This document shows, one piece after another, positions 10,452 through 21,575 of a stretch of 64,000 nucleotides of DNA. Within the stretch, counting starts at the first letter, position 1; every line of letters begins with the position of its first letter. The notes beneath the pieces were generated by a model that saw only the letters and a list, made by a program, of their open reading frames with translations, did not search any database and was not told the origin of the DNA. Made by a program: the position numbers and the translations under genes. Source of the stretch: Macrolepiota albuminosa. Taxonomy: Eukaryota > Basidiomycota > Agaricomycetes > Agaricales > Agaricaceae. The stretch spans positions 172,132 through 236,131 of the forward strand of contig JAMWFC010000023.1 in NCBI GenBank assembly GCA_027475525.1, in the 5' to 3' direction.

Positions 10452-10604
10452 CTCAGCTATAGCAGCATTTTGAGCCTGTCTTTGTATTTCATCTTGTCTT
10501 AATCTTTCTTGTTCTTGTAAATTAGCTACTCAGCTATAGCAGCATTTTGAGCCTGTCTTTGTATTTCATCTTGTCTTAATCTTTCTTGTTCTTGTAAATT
10601 AGCT
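10451..10604 (-). repeat. 77-bp direct duplication 7
   Basis: Positions 10451-10527 are repeated exactly at 10528-10604, inside a Gln/Glu-rich coding stretch. Confidence 0.9.
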
Positions 10605-10681
10605 AAAATTCTCTGTCTTTCTTGCTCTTGTACAACAGCTAATGCTTGTTGTTGTGCTGCAACATGTCTCATTCTTTGTTG

Positions 10682-11287
10682 TTATGATAATGCAAGAAGT
10701 GCTTGCTGTCGTTCAGCAGCATTTCTTTGATCTTCTTGCTCATAAAAATAATTCAATCTTTGTTTATGATTAGATGCCATCTCCTTATATGCAATATCTC
10801 CTCGTGTTAAATTATTAAGTGCAGGATCTGCATGTCCACTGGATATATCATGTAATGGACCTCTAAGTCTTGAAGAAGATGTAAAGGTAGCATTAGAGGA
10901 TTGCCTAGCAGATGGAATATTTGCAATAGGAGCAGGAGAAATAGATGTAGATGTAGACTGAGCAGGTTGATTAATTTGTCTTTGTCTTCTGTTTCTTAAA
11001 GGTACAGGTGCAGGTGGCACATATTGAGGAATAGGATTCTGCAAAGGAGCATCCCAACCCTCAGGTAAATGAGTCTCAGGTATATTAAAGGAAAAAGGAT
11101 CATTGACAGCAGCAGGCTGTCTAATAGGAACATCAAGTCTCTCAGAAGTTCCAGGAGCAGTAACTACAGAATTGGAAGCATGACTATTTTGTGCAATTGA
11201 CTCAAAATGAAGAGGTGCTATAGATATAGCACCACTATTCAGAAATCTGTTACTTCTATTTGCACGACGATCATCAGGATCAGTCAT
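10682..11287 (-). pseudogene. Helitron N-terminal low-complexity ORF
   Basis: A 201-residue frame, rich in Ser, Pro, Asn and Gln, with no recognised fold. It begins with ATG at 11287 and ends in TAA at 10684-10682. Beyond the stop the frame continues into a Gln-rich run (codons CAA), so the TAA is most simply a mutated CAA. Likely the true N terminus of the Helitron protein, but further coding upstream cannot be excluded. Confidence 0.5.
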
Positions 11288-13330
11288 TTGAAGTTGCTGA
11301 AGTCGACTCTGAGTGCGAGATTGTTGTCTTTGACTTTCAGGAGTAGTAGGAATTTGATTTTGATTGGTAGAAGATGACCTAAATTAAATTTTTAATATAG
11401 AAATTAATAAAAAGCAAAGAAGAAGAAATTTACATGATTGTGTCTAATAATATAGATTAAATGCATATTTAAAATAATATAAAAATGCTACTTACTAAGC
11501 AATTTACAAATATATATAAAAAATAGCAGTAATACAAATGATGTGATATTCTATATAAGATAACATTAGAATAGAAATTAAATATGATAAAAATCTATAC
11601 ATACTTTGAAAAAAATAAAGCTTAACAATTGAACATATAATTTTTAGCCAAAAAAAATTGACTGAAAAACACTGAATATTAGTTATTATATATATAAATA
11701 TAAATGCATACTTTTAAAGCAAAAAAGCTTAAAGATGTTGAAAAAAGAGAATTTTCAAATTGAAACTTGAAAAATAAAAAGATTACTATAAAACTATGAA
11801 TATTAGTTATCAAGAAAAATGATAAATACCTACTTTTCAACAGTTCAATAAAAAACAAATAAAAAGCTTAATTAATAAAGATCAATTATTAAATACTTAC
11901 TTTCAATTCAAAAAGCCAGTAAATCTTCACACAAAAGTAAGATGCAAAAATCTTGAAAAGTTATTAGAAACTATAAATCAAGTAGAACACTAATTATACT
12001 TACAAAATCTCCTCCAAAAAATATATATTTCTTAGCAATTTTCTGACTATAAATTTAAATTCTAAAATTATAAAAATCAGCTATAAAATCTTATTCAAAA
12101 TACATACTTTCAAGTCAAAAAGCCAGTAAACCTCCAAAAAAACAGTCCTGACACAATAGATGGGTGAATCTGAAAGTGTTTTCAGCTTATCAATTTCAGA
12201 TCAGCCACAGATTTGATAAAAAATCCATACACAACAAAAATGAGCAACAAAACCCTTTAAAAGTTGTCAGAAAGTACACATCATCAAAAGATCAGTAGGC
12301 ATCCTTACAGAATAGAGCAAGAGTATAGTGTGTTTGTTGAAAGGAAGACAGGGATGAAGGATGTAGATAATCAACGGATGGATTGATGGATTTGATGGAC
12401 TCCGAAAATTGCACAGCCACAAATTCAAAGTCAGCTTATTTGATAAGCTGCTGACAAAGATTAGCTAAGATTTTGATATTCTGACAAATCTTAGGTCAGC
12501 AGTGCCAAAAAAGGATCAAGTTCACACAGGTCATCCAATTCTATATAGATGTTGATGCTTTGCAATCCAGACAACATCTTTGGGAGTTTGGAAGGTGCAA
12601 TATGCTCAATTGCAACCTTTAGGACGCATTGTGTCATATGCTTGATTGGTTTGAAAATATGAAGATCTTTGTCATTTTTGAAAGCAGATCAACATTAGCT
12701 TTCATTTGAACAATCTCAAGTCAATTACTGAGAACATTTTCCATAAGATATATCTTACTGCAAAATTGTCCAAGACTATCATTGATGATTGGTTGGTTGC
12801 TTTCTTGATTATACATTTCTTTTTCTCAGTTAATCTCAAGTATACTCTGATGACCTTGATAACCAGAGTGTTTGCTTAAAAGAAGAGCAGCTGTATTAGA
12901 AGGAAGAAAAGGTCAATTGCACTGTATCCCCATCCACTGACCTCCTCTAACTTTGTATTAATCATAGCTTCATGAGGTCAAGGTCAGAGTCCAGCACAAA
13001 ATCAATGAAAAGAGGCAACAGCTTCTTATCAAGGAGGAGACTTTGTGATGCGTTGAGCATACTTGCCCTGTTATGACAATTTTTCATTTGTCTCGTAGTA
13101 ATCTCAAGAATCACTTGGCAACTTCTTCAAGCTCTCTGAACTCATTATACTAATTCTTTTCTACCTATTGAAATTGTGATATTTCTAGTGGATGGCCAAA
13201 TCCCCATTTATCTTGGACCTGGGTAATGGATGTGGAACTTTAAATACTCCATTATACTTGACACCATGCATTTTTTTGTTATATTGCACATATTTACAAT
13301 GTAGATTGCTTGCTTTTTTACTATATATAT
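11288..13330. other. AT-rich non-coding DNA, probable Helitron 5' region and flank
   Basis: About 2 kb, very AT-rich up to about 12.1 kb, without open frames. It must contain the Helitron 5' end and the junction to the gypsy-A element, but neither could be located. Confidence 0.4.
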
Positions 13331-13814
13331 ATAAGGGTGACCTCTAGAGGCTGTGGCTCAGTCACACAGCTGGCAGAAGGAGATCCAAAATATATACTGA
13401 CAATATCATGATAGCTACTCACCTGGCAGAGGAAGATCCAAAGAGAACAAATCTAGGGATTCCCTATGCCAGGTTGGACGCTTCTGGGGCCTCTGAAGCA
13501 TGGAAAACAACTGTACAGTACAACAGAATCTTAAAAACTCAAAAATTGCCTACACAAACAATTGCACAAATAAGAGGCAAACTCTGGCAAACTCTGGCTT
13601 ATATAAGTGGTCTGGAAGTGGTGCTGAAGGGCCCATACTTGTCTGAATGGTAGCTAAAGAACCAGAGCACCTCAAGGGCTGAGAATAGTACTAACAGATA
13701 GTGTTGAAAGAATAGAAATAGTAAAATGAAATAATGTCAGAAAAAATAAAAGAATGAATGAAGGAAGAGTGAAGAGATAAGGAGTGAGAAAAGGAAGAAA
13801 TAAGGAGTCCTCTG
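13331..13814 (-). repeat. Probable 3' non-coding region/LTR of gypsy-A
   Basis: It directly follows the chromodomain end of gypsy-A on the minus strand and has no coding capacity on that strand. An 81-codon plus-strand frame (13408-13653) matches nothing known and is likely chance. LTR edges could not be fixed because no second copy is in the window. Confidence 0.35.
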
Positions 13815-14228
13815 ACATCACCCCACTCTAGAGCATGGCGTCTTGACATGCTGGATAGAAGTAGTTCCGGATGGCCTGGTCCACCTTGGAAAGAGAATAG
13901 AGGCCTCTAATTGCCTAAGGAGCATTGGGATGCTATTGATAGAATTCTTGGACCAAAGCAGGGGCATGGATATTCTCTTGCTTGTGGCTCCCAGGAGATG
14001 TCCTTGATTCCATAGCCCTTCCACTTGACTTTGAACTGAAGCTTGTTTTTGAAAAAGTCAGCTGTTTAGGATTCACTTCACTTTGTACTCTTTCTTGTTA
14101 TCTACCAGAACTGGAGGAGGGGATGGCTGTGGACATCAACCTGAAATCAGATCCTCTGGTGCAGAAGAGAGCTTTACCACATTGAAGACTGGATGGAGTC
14201 AACTCATTCCACTAGGCAGCTTGAGTCA
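13815..14228 (-). pseudogene. gypsy-A chromodomain C-terminal fragment
   Basis: On the minus strand at about 14036-13986 a chromodomain core is legible: 'KVKWKGYGIKDISWEPQ', with the Trp-Lys-Gly-Tyr and Ser-Trp-Glu-Pro landmarks. After it, in shifting frames, come His-Pro-Asn-Ala-Pro-like and Lys-Val-Asp-Gln-Ala remnants typical of fungal chromoviruses. Chromodomains direct such elements to heterochromatin. Upstream it rejoins the integrase tail across the inserted LTR element, with a TGA at the joint where an Arg codon would fit. Confidence 0.7.
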
Positions 14229-14233
14229 ATAGG
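14229..14233 (+). repeat. Target-site duplication ATAGG (left)
   Basis: ATAGG immediately before the 5' LTR; the same five bases follow the 3' LTR at 18220-18224. Confidence 0.85.
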
Positions 14234-14504
14234 TGTAACATATCATAGTGTAGCTAAATAATTAATATACAATTATATTAATTATGTATTATTATTATTG
14301 TGTACATATCAGCTGGCTGCCTTACATTAGCTAAATAATTAATATACAATTATATTAATTATGTATTATTATTATTGTGTACATATCAGCTGGCTGCCTT
14401 ACATAAGGCAGCCAATTTTACTGTCATACGTAGTACTAGAATTATATACCGATCTGGTTCTGTAGTGTGACCATAAGGCTAAGCTTTTACTTGACTTTGT
14501 TTCA
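14234..14504 (+). repeat. 5' LTR of the non-autonomous element (contains a 77-bp duplication)
   Basis: It runs from TGTAACATATCATAG to TTTGTTTCA, 271 bp. Removing the extra 77-bp copy at 14251-14404 gives 194 bp, exactly the length of the 3' LTR at 18026-18219. Confidence 0.85.
14251..14404 (+). repeat. 77-bp direct duplication 8
   Basis: Positions 14251-14327 are repeated exactly at 14328-14404. The homologous 3' LTR has a single copy. Confidence 0.9.
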
Positions 14505-14653
14505 CTTTTTTGAACCTTTTGAGTTCAATTCTGATACTACAGACAAAGAATACATGTCTAGACTGATAGCCTAGACTGTGATTGCATCGAACAGTGCATC
14601 AAATTCCTTGACACACACTTCCAGATTAAAGAGACGTAGCAACATTTGATTGG

Positions 14654-15982
14654 ATGGAGACCAATCAATCTGCTGAACTAACACACGATGATGAGACCAT
14701 CAACCAGTCATTGGCGTATCCTCAATCTGTTGCAACAGACCCGGGTCACTCTGGATCAGAATATACTGAAGCTGAGCCCTCTCGGCAGCCTCAGGGAATG
14801 CCAGGAGGGATACAATGGAGTGAAGTGCGGCCGACAGCTGTGCCAAGCGGTACAGCGAGACCAGGAGTAGTTGTGGAAAACTGGAACCAGCAATCCGGCA
14901 GGGATCACAAATTTCTCATGCAGACCGGGAGGTCGGGGTGACAGTTTCAGAGCAGGAGTAGTGCTCAGGGTCCTACTAAAGGTCGCAGACCTTCGTCGTA
15001 CTTCCTGGGGAAGATGCCAAGGCCAGAAGTGGGCAGTTGGAGAGTGCCAACTGAATCCACTCCACTGACGCAGCGTCAGCAGGGAGTTGGAGTGCCGCAG
15101 GAGATGACAATTCCCAAGCAAAGAACGCCGGCAGTACACTGGGAGGACGAAACATCCGACAACAAAGAGAGTGGATGGAATGAGTCCATTCTTCAGGTTC
15201 AGTGTGCTATGCTATGGAAAAGATACTCTAGCATTACTAAGGATACCATGTGTGCTCGACTAGGACTGTATGTACTGAAACACATACGGTTGATATAAGC
15301 TAGAGGTGATAATGTACCTCAATTGAATACCATTGAATACATTACATTGTATGTTCAGATTCTTGAGCTGGAAGCCCAAGCATATATGTACCACAAGGCT
15401 AATTGAGGATCAGCTGCCTTGACCCCAGAGGGAGCAAATTTGATTCCAAATATACCCCCTTCAGCAAAGCCAGAGTTGTCTCCCCATCTGGAGGAGGCAA
15501 TGAGCAATATATATGCGCCCTAGCAAGCAGAAGAGTCTGATGAGCAGTTTGCTGCAAGGTTCACTGCAGCACAAAGGCAAAACATATTCCAAGGTCAATG
15601 AAGGAGACCTCTGTCAACGGCTGAATCAGTGTCTACCATTCCCATGGTAGACAGCAACCTACCCAAGGCGGGAGAGTCTCTGCACCCTCACCCTAAACAG
15701 AAATCAGTGGAGAATACTCCACTGATGAATCAAGTGCCATTGGCAGATAAGTTTGCAGAGAGGGTAGCTTACCAGCGCATGCGGAACCAAGACCTGAAGT
15801 GTCAGGGACACTCCTGGATAGATGACCAGGGGATTGTATTCAATGGGATAACACCCATTGACGAGATGAGAAGGCAATATGTTCAACGGACACAACAGCC
15901 TGATGCTAGAAGAGGGGACCCACCCACTCCAAATCCAAGTCAATTTCTGGGGAGACAGGTGACAGAGGAGCTAGGGGAATGA
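14654..15982 (+). pseudogene. Non-autonomous element, 5' internal ORF remnants
   Basis: Overlapping short frames on the plus strand (14654-14941, 15014-15298, 15629-15982) with no recognised domain. The last, 117 residues, is hydrophilic with many Pro, Gln and Arg residues, a gag-like composition. The frames do not join without frameshifts, so this is either decayed gag-like sequence or non-coding. Confidence 0.3.
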
Positions 15983-16343
15983 CAAGCTTGTGGAGGTTAA
16001 TGCTAGTTTATGAGGATTGTCCTCATCAACACATGCACCCTCCCAGCAGTTGGGGATAAAGCGGCAGGATGAGGTGGCACTATCGGAAGTGGAGTTTGGA
16101 GCAGATGTTCCATGAGGAGCAGACAGAGTGGTGGTGCGTTTTGGGGCAGTGGTGCAGTTTGAAGCACCACTGAGGGCATATGCATCCATGGTCCCCATAA
16201 AGGACACGAGAACGGACAACAAAGTAGAAGGATGACTCCTAACATTAGCTGCGCTCAGTCTGCATGAACCAAGCAATGACAGTAATTACGGGGAGTCATC
16301 AGATGAGACCCTCTCGGAAGGAGAGACCCCTGCTAAACGCTGA

Positions 16344-17837
16344 GTGCATTTAGACAAAAAATGCAAAAGAGAAGCTTGGAGGAAGCACAAGGCCACCCAG
16401 CAGGCAAAGGTTGATAAAGACTGGGAGGAGCAGGCCACAGGCCATATTCCGGATGGCCTGGGTGTGTTTGTTAGCAGGATGACTGTGGAGCGGTCAAATT
16501 GGTTCTATGGCAGGGCACTAGACCACCACTTTTACTACTCCCGGCTCACAAATATAGTGTTTGTAAGCGATGAAGCTTTAGCTGTGAAGACGTACAAGGA
16601 GGAGAAAGGAGAGAGGTACTTTCATACCTCAAAAGAGCTGAACCATGTAGTGCCAAGGAGACTCCCGATGAATCCTCAGTAGTTGCAAAAGCTCCATGAG
16701 CTTTTACAGAACAAGTTCAAGTCAGTGTCACTGTGCACTGAAGCGTATTACCTGTTGCATGAGTTTCAGCGCATCAGCATCAACTACTATACTATGCTGC
16801 GGGATAGGATGATGGCTCTGGTGTGTACACCAGAGTACAAATACATTTTGCCTCCTCTTGACCTTTCTTCCCATCACATGAACATCGTGGTCATGCCGAC
16901 TCCAGAAGGGTACTTGCAATGGAAAGACTGAGCTGGAAGACCGTTTTTTATGCTGACCAGGTTTGACTCTGAAGGTGTACATTTCACCTTCGATCTGGAC
17001 AAACTGGCACAGAATGTACTCTACTTTTGTCGACCAGGAATGATGAATTTGGTGTATGGTATTGCAGTGGATCAGGTGTATTGCATTCACTGGCGCACAC
17101 TGCTGGGACATGCCCTTATGCGTGGACTGTCCCCCATGGGAAGAGCATGGGGATAATTTGCAAGGCTGTTGGCCTTGATCCTCATGCATTCTGGACTGTA
17201 TTGTGAGGCTGTCGCTGACTATGACACCGCCAATCCCAGCAATCTGTTCATACCAATGAGCTGGACATCAGTCCAGCTCTGACCCCCACACTTCAATGTG
17301 GCTACTGCTGTCAACATCACCGATGCTGACGTGCTCCATGTCATGCTAGCCAATGGCGTACCTGTAGAGTGGGTAGACCATGCTTATATCTTTGGTGTGG
17401 TCTACCTCAAAAACCATTTTCTTGCAGCTACAGCATCCATTGACCATTTCCGTGAGGTTGACGATGAACGCCATTGTCGACTGGACATCTATGGAGAGCC
17501 CCCAGCCATTCCATGGTGGGACGATTGGCGATTGCCCACAGACAATAATATGATTTGTCTTCACGCATTGCTAGCCCGCGAGTTTGCTCAAGGTCATGAG
17601 TACCTTGAGAGTGGACTGTACTATCCTGTGGGGATGAATCCCAACCAACGAGATTTGTGGCAACGCTGGTCTCAACATGGGCCATATCCCCCATCTCTAG
17701 TGCACACTGCCACGTCAGTTCAGGCTCCTACAGCCTCAACATTGTTGGGTCCCATTGCCTCATCATTGTTGGTTAGCATCAACACTGAGATGAGGATCAA
17801 TATGGCCAGCAAGTTGTTGCATCTGCCATCTGCATAA
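16344..17837 (+). pseudogene. Unknown long frame of the non-autonomous element, with four in-frame stops
   Basis: One phase stays open over about 1.5 kb apart from stops at 16680 (TAG), 16929 (TGA), 17154 (TAA) and 17280 (TGA). Each could derive from CAG, CGA, CAA and CGA by a single C-to-T change. The translation starts in a Lys/Arg-rich region, then is Trp/Tyr/His-rich with a globular look. The last 179 residues include 'DVLHVMLANGVPVEWVDHAY'. I recognise no family. It may be an element-specific structural protein or captured host sequence. Confidence 0.5.
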
Positions 17838-18025
17838 CTATCGTAGGCAGCTCATCTTTTTTTCAATTCATACTGTCAGTTAACGTCAGCATTGTATTTT
17901 TTGACAGATTAACAGACATTCTTGAGCCGTGGAGGACTGGAGTGCCTCCACATTGGACTACTTACTGACCTGGACAACTTGTCCCTCCTTACATAGAGAC
18001 TGCTTACCAGTCTCAAAGAGGGGCA

Positions 18026-18219
18026 TGTAACATATCATAGTATAGCTAAATAATTAATATACAATTATATTAATTATGTATTATTATTATTGTGTACATA
18101 TCAGCTGGCTGCCTTACATAAGACAGCCAATTTTACTGTTATACGTAGTACTAGAATCATATACCGATCTGGTTCTGTGGTGTGACCGTAAGGCTAAGCT
18201 TTTACTTGACTTTGTTTTA
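18026..18219 (+). repeat. 3' LTR of the non-autonomous element, 194 bp
   Basis: Matches the left LTR with a few substitutions; the terminal CA is changed to TA. Followed by ATAGG (18220-18224). Confidence 0.85.
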
Positions 18220-18224
18220 ATAGG
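18220..18224 (+). repeat. Target-site duplication ATAGG (right)
   Basis: Exact copy of 14229-14233. Confidence 0.85.
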
Positions 18225-19102
18225 CTAGTGGGCCTACCTGCCTTACTATAGGAAAGGGTCCCAGACAACAATGAGAGAGCTTCTGAGATGGCCAAGTAGT
18301 AGCAATGTCAGAGGCATTCAGATAGACTCAATCTTCAGGCTTGTACTTTGAGGCTGGAGTTCGTCCATAATTGTAGTAGTGAGCCATGTCATCCTTTGCC
18401 TTAGTTAAAGCAGCCTTGGCTTCCTCCTGGGCTGCCTTCATCTAGTCTAAGAACTCATTGATAGCTTTTTTCTCTGAAGGTTATCTATGAGGCTCAAATC
18501 CCATCTGAAGGTGTCAACCAGTATCTAGAAGAAAGGGAGACATCTGGGTAGCAGCATGTACATGATTGTTGTACTAAAACTCTGCCTCTGGTAATAGGTC
18601 ATCCCAGTCATCCTGTCATTCATTGCAGAGGTACTGTTCTAGCTCTTGGTTGACACGCTTGGTCTGGCCATCAGACTGGGGGTGGTAGGCTGTGGAAGTG
18701 TGGAGTTTGACATGAAGGAAGCAATACAGTTCTTTGGTAAACTCGGCCACAAACTGAGGTCTGCAGCCTGAGACATAGGCATCTGACAACCCATGGAGTT
18801 TTCAGACATGCTTTTGATACAGATTAGCAGCACCCATGACAGGGCAAGTGGTGTGTGTTGGAATGAAATGAGCACACTTGTCACAGAGGTCTACTACCAA
18901 CATGATCACATCATATCCATGAGAGTCTGGTAACTCCACAATAAAGTTTACTGAGGCCACACTCCAACACTCAGCTGTAATAGGCAAAGAATGAAGCTGT
19001 CCCATGGGAGGCTGATGACAAGGCTTAGTCTGAAGGCAGAGGTTGCAGGTAGAGGTATAAAAGCCTATATACTGTGACATCTGAGGCCACCAGTAATTCC
19101 GG
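18225..19102 (-). pseudogene. gypsy-A integrase core and tail
   Basis: The minus-strand frame starts at the end of the integrase zinc finger ('RNYWWPQM', then Cys-x2-Cys in 'CNLCLQTK'). It continues into the catalytic core with a Val-Val-Asp strand ('VIMLVVDLCDKCAHFIPTH'). Further on, interrupted by stops and a frameshift near 18.8 kb, are remnants of the C-terminal region, including a 'GPFPIVRQVGPLAY' stretch of the GPY/F type just before the inserted LTR element. Not functional. Confidence 0.7.
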
Positions 19103-20086
19103 TGATGAGCCTCCATCATGGCTGGCTACAGATAGCACCAATACCCATACCTCACATTAGTCTACTGGTACCACCAGAAGCACCACACTCTAACACTTCC
19201 AGCACTATTTTTTCCATATTTTTACACTAATAACTCGCAGCTACAGACTTCAATTACTCTCAGACCACTTTTTATAGCACCACTTATTCTTTGCACCATT
19301 GTTGACACCTCGCTGCACCTTGCCACTTGCACTCCAAGGCTATACATTTACACAGACACTTGGCATCAGTCAATCCAGCATAATGCTCTTAGCCAGTAGC
19401 AGCGCTTACAGGATGAAATGATAAAGTATTTCTATGACAGCATCATTATGGGCATTTTTACTATACAATTCAATTCACATCATTTACTTACATTCCTATC
19501 AGTTCACCACCCTCTAGCAGTGCTTAACAGCTTAGCATCAGCTAACTTCCTTTACTATAAATACTTACTTTTTGTTAGTAGTATAGGGAATCAATTTGGC
19601 AGTAAGGATCATATCCCAACATTTTGGTCACCATATGCAACAGACTACCTCTTGTTGACCATGTCAAGCAAGAGAACTCTGCTCTAGTTTTCTATCTCTC
19701 TTTCTCTAGTGCCTTGCAACTATGGCTTGGCTTTCGTGCTTAGATCTGCTAAGCAATCTTGTTTTTTTATTATCTTATTCTAGGTGCTAACACTTAGTGC
19801 CTCTTAGTGACTCTCTCCCACACCTCTTAGCACCTTCCTTAGCAACTTTCCCACACCTCTTAGTGCTTCCCCTTAGCAACTCTTAGTGCCCTGTAGCCAC
19901 ACTTTAGAGCCCTATGCAAGTGCCACCAATCATTCACTTTTCTTGCCACCAACCTCTTGCCTATCATGTGTTTTCTGGGACCTGTTCAGGACTCTCTCAC
20001 ATACTTAGCATGCCCAAAGCTATATTGGCTAAGTAGCTATACTAGCAATAGTGCACGTAGCACTCAGCTCAATTTGGGTGTCATCA
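19103..20086. repeat. 984-bp solo-LTR-like insertion in gypsy-A integrase
   Basis: It starts TGATGA and ends TCATCA, the short inverted ends of an LTR. It interrupts the integrase exactly between Val-Ser and Arg-Asn-Tyr-Trp-Trp. The flanks are CCGG (19099-19102) and CTGG (20087-20090), a 4-bp target duplication if one CpG has mutated. No internal coding domain. A 62-90 codon frame inside it is not recognised. Confidence 0.5.
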
Positions 20087-21575
20087 CTGGGAGACCAGCT
20101 CCAGTGTCTTCCATCTGCCAGGATGACCTGCCATCTGAGAGTCATGATGCTGCTCTACAATCCACCTTTGGAGGTCTGGCAGGTTGAAAACATAAATGCA
20201 CCCCTGAAAGGTGAGAAGACCATTCTCCAAAGACCACTCATCAGTGTGGACAGACTTTAGTTTTCTCTCGAGCATGCAAGGCCAGAGCAGTCTTGGCTAC
20301 CAGATCTTCTTGAGCACCCTCCCAGTTACCTCAGCAGATATCTCAAAGGATGCTCACTTCTTCTTCTTGGCCAACCACACCCTCTAGAGCATAGATAGCA
20401 AATAGTTCTGGCTTTAGGAGTATAATATTGTCATTGTTGCTTGCTCCTGAACTATGGTCTGCTCATTTAGAAAGTGTGTCTGACTTGCCCATGCTCTGTC
20501 CAAGTTTGTGATGTAGAGAAAAGTCAAAGTTGGCCAGATACAAGGACCATCAAGCCTGTTGGTGGTTAAGTTTCTTGACTGTCCAAAAGTACTCTAAGTT
20601 CTTGTGATCAGTCTATACCTTGAATTTATGCCTGGCACCCTCAAGAAAATGTCACCACTTTTTAAATGACTGAATGATAGCTAGCATCTCCTTGTCATAG
20701 ATCTCATAATTTTGCTCCACAGCATTGAGACTCTTGGAGTAGAAAGCCACAGGATGCCACTTACCATCCTCTTTTGACTGTTGAGAGAGGACAGCTCCAG
20801 TAGCAAAATCTGAGCTATCAGCTTCAACACAGAAGGAAGAGTTGTCATCTGAGAGCAAAAGGACAGGCTTTGAAGTGACAGCATGTTTGAGAGCATCAAA
20901 GGCTGTCTGCCACACTACGTCCCAGTGCCAAGGAGTGTCCTTAGTGGTGAGAGCAAAGAGAGGCTGGGCATGGTGTGAGAAATCCTGAATAAACCTCTGG
21001 TAGAAGTTGGTGAAGCCCAGGAAGGCCTGAACCTCCTTCTTGTTCTTAGGCTCTGGCCATTCCACCATACCAGCCACCTTGACTGGGTCCATCTCAGCCA
21101 TTCCATGAGAGATGATCAGTCTAAGATATTTGACCTTAATCTGCTCAAACTCACATTTCTCTGGCTTAAGATAAAGCTGGTATTGGCAAAGACATTCCAG
21201 TACAATGCATGTAATCTGACAATGCTCCTCTAGAGTCTTGGTATAGATAAGGATATCATCAAGATATACACACACAACACCTTCTGCTATGAGGTCTCAG
21301 AAAATGTCATTCATCATGGTCTGGAAGGTGGCAAGACTATTAGTGAGGCCAAAGAACATTACCAGAGGTTCAAAGAGTCCATAATTGTTCAGAATGCTGC
21401 CTTTCACTCATCACCTTCTTTGATGCGCACATTGTTGTAGCCCTAGCAAACATCCAACTTAGTGAAATAGCACACACCTCAGAGGTTGTTGACAAGCTCT
21501 GAAATGAGTGGTAAGAGGTAGCAATTCTTCACAGTCATCACATTCAAGACTCAGTAGTCCTGAACCAGACATTGA
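20087..21575 (-). pseudogene. gypsy-A reverse transcriptase, RNase H and integrase zinc finger
   Basis: RT palm with 'VYLDDILIYTKT' (YxDD intact) at about 21270-21240. Then the connection ('PKNKKEVQAFLGFTNFYQRF') and RNase H with 'SFCVEADSSDFATGAVLSQ', 'YSKSLN' and 'YEIYDKEMLAI' down to 20652. Then degenerate sequence to the integrase zinc finger at 20275-20090 ('HDSQMAGHPGRWKTLELVS'). The RT thumb-proximal part (21.3-21.57 kb) is broken by stops, one a TGA in 'QDY*VLN' where family members carry Arg. Confidence 0.75.

Larger units (their letters stand above)
4706..11287 (-). mobile_element. Helitron (rolling-circle transposon), minus strand
   Basis: The coding core (11287 down to 5522) runs in Helitron order: low-complexity N-terminal region, Cys/His cluster, Rep with an HUH motif, two-Tyr motif, then a Pif1-like helicase. 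The reading frame is broken by five 77-bp direct duplications and by about four single stops. On the minus strand the 3' end may be the hairpin at 4706-4766, since Helitrons end in a hairpin, but a CTRR terminus could not be placed. The 5' TC end, somewhere above 11.3 kb, could not be placed either. Confidence 0.75.
14234..18219 (+). mobile_element. Non-autonomous LTR retrotransposon inserted in gypsy-A
   Basis: Two LTRs starting TGTAACATATC bound a 3.5-kb internal region, flanked by the ATAGG target-site duplication. A purine run AAAGAGGGG just before the 3' LTR (about 18015-18023) fits a polypurine tract and fixes plus orientation. No reverse transcriptase, protease or integrase was found inside; instead there is one long unknown frame (16344-17837) plus shorter ones. 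Replication would have to rely on another element's enzymes. Confidence 0.8.
13815..21575 (-). mobile_element. gypsy-A: decayed chromodomain Ty3/gypsy element, split by later insertions
   Basis: Minus-strand pol pieces in order: RT (from 21575), RNase H (about 20650-20900), integrase zinc finger (20087-20275), integrase core (19102-18225), chromodomain tail (14228-13815). They become contiguous once the 984-bp insertion (19103-20086) and the 3.9-kb LTR element (14234-18219) are removed. gag, protease and the 5' LTR are not seen; sequence above 21575 has no matching frame. Many stops make it inactive. Confidence 0.75.

Noticed and set aside
13408..13653. 81-residue plus-strand frame
   Set aside because: Lies in the putative 3' LTR region of the minus-strand gypsy-A element and matches nothing.
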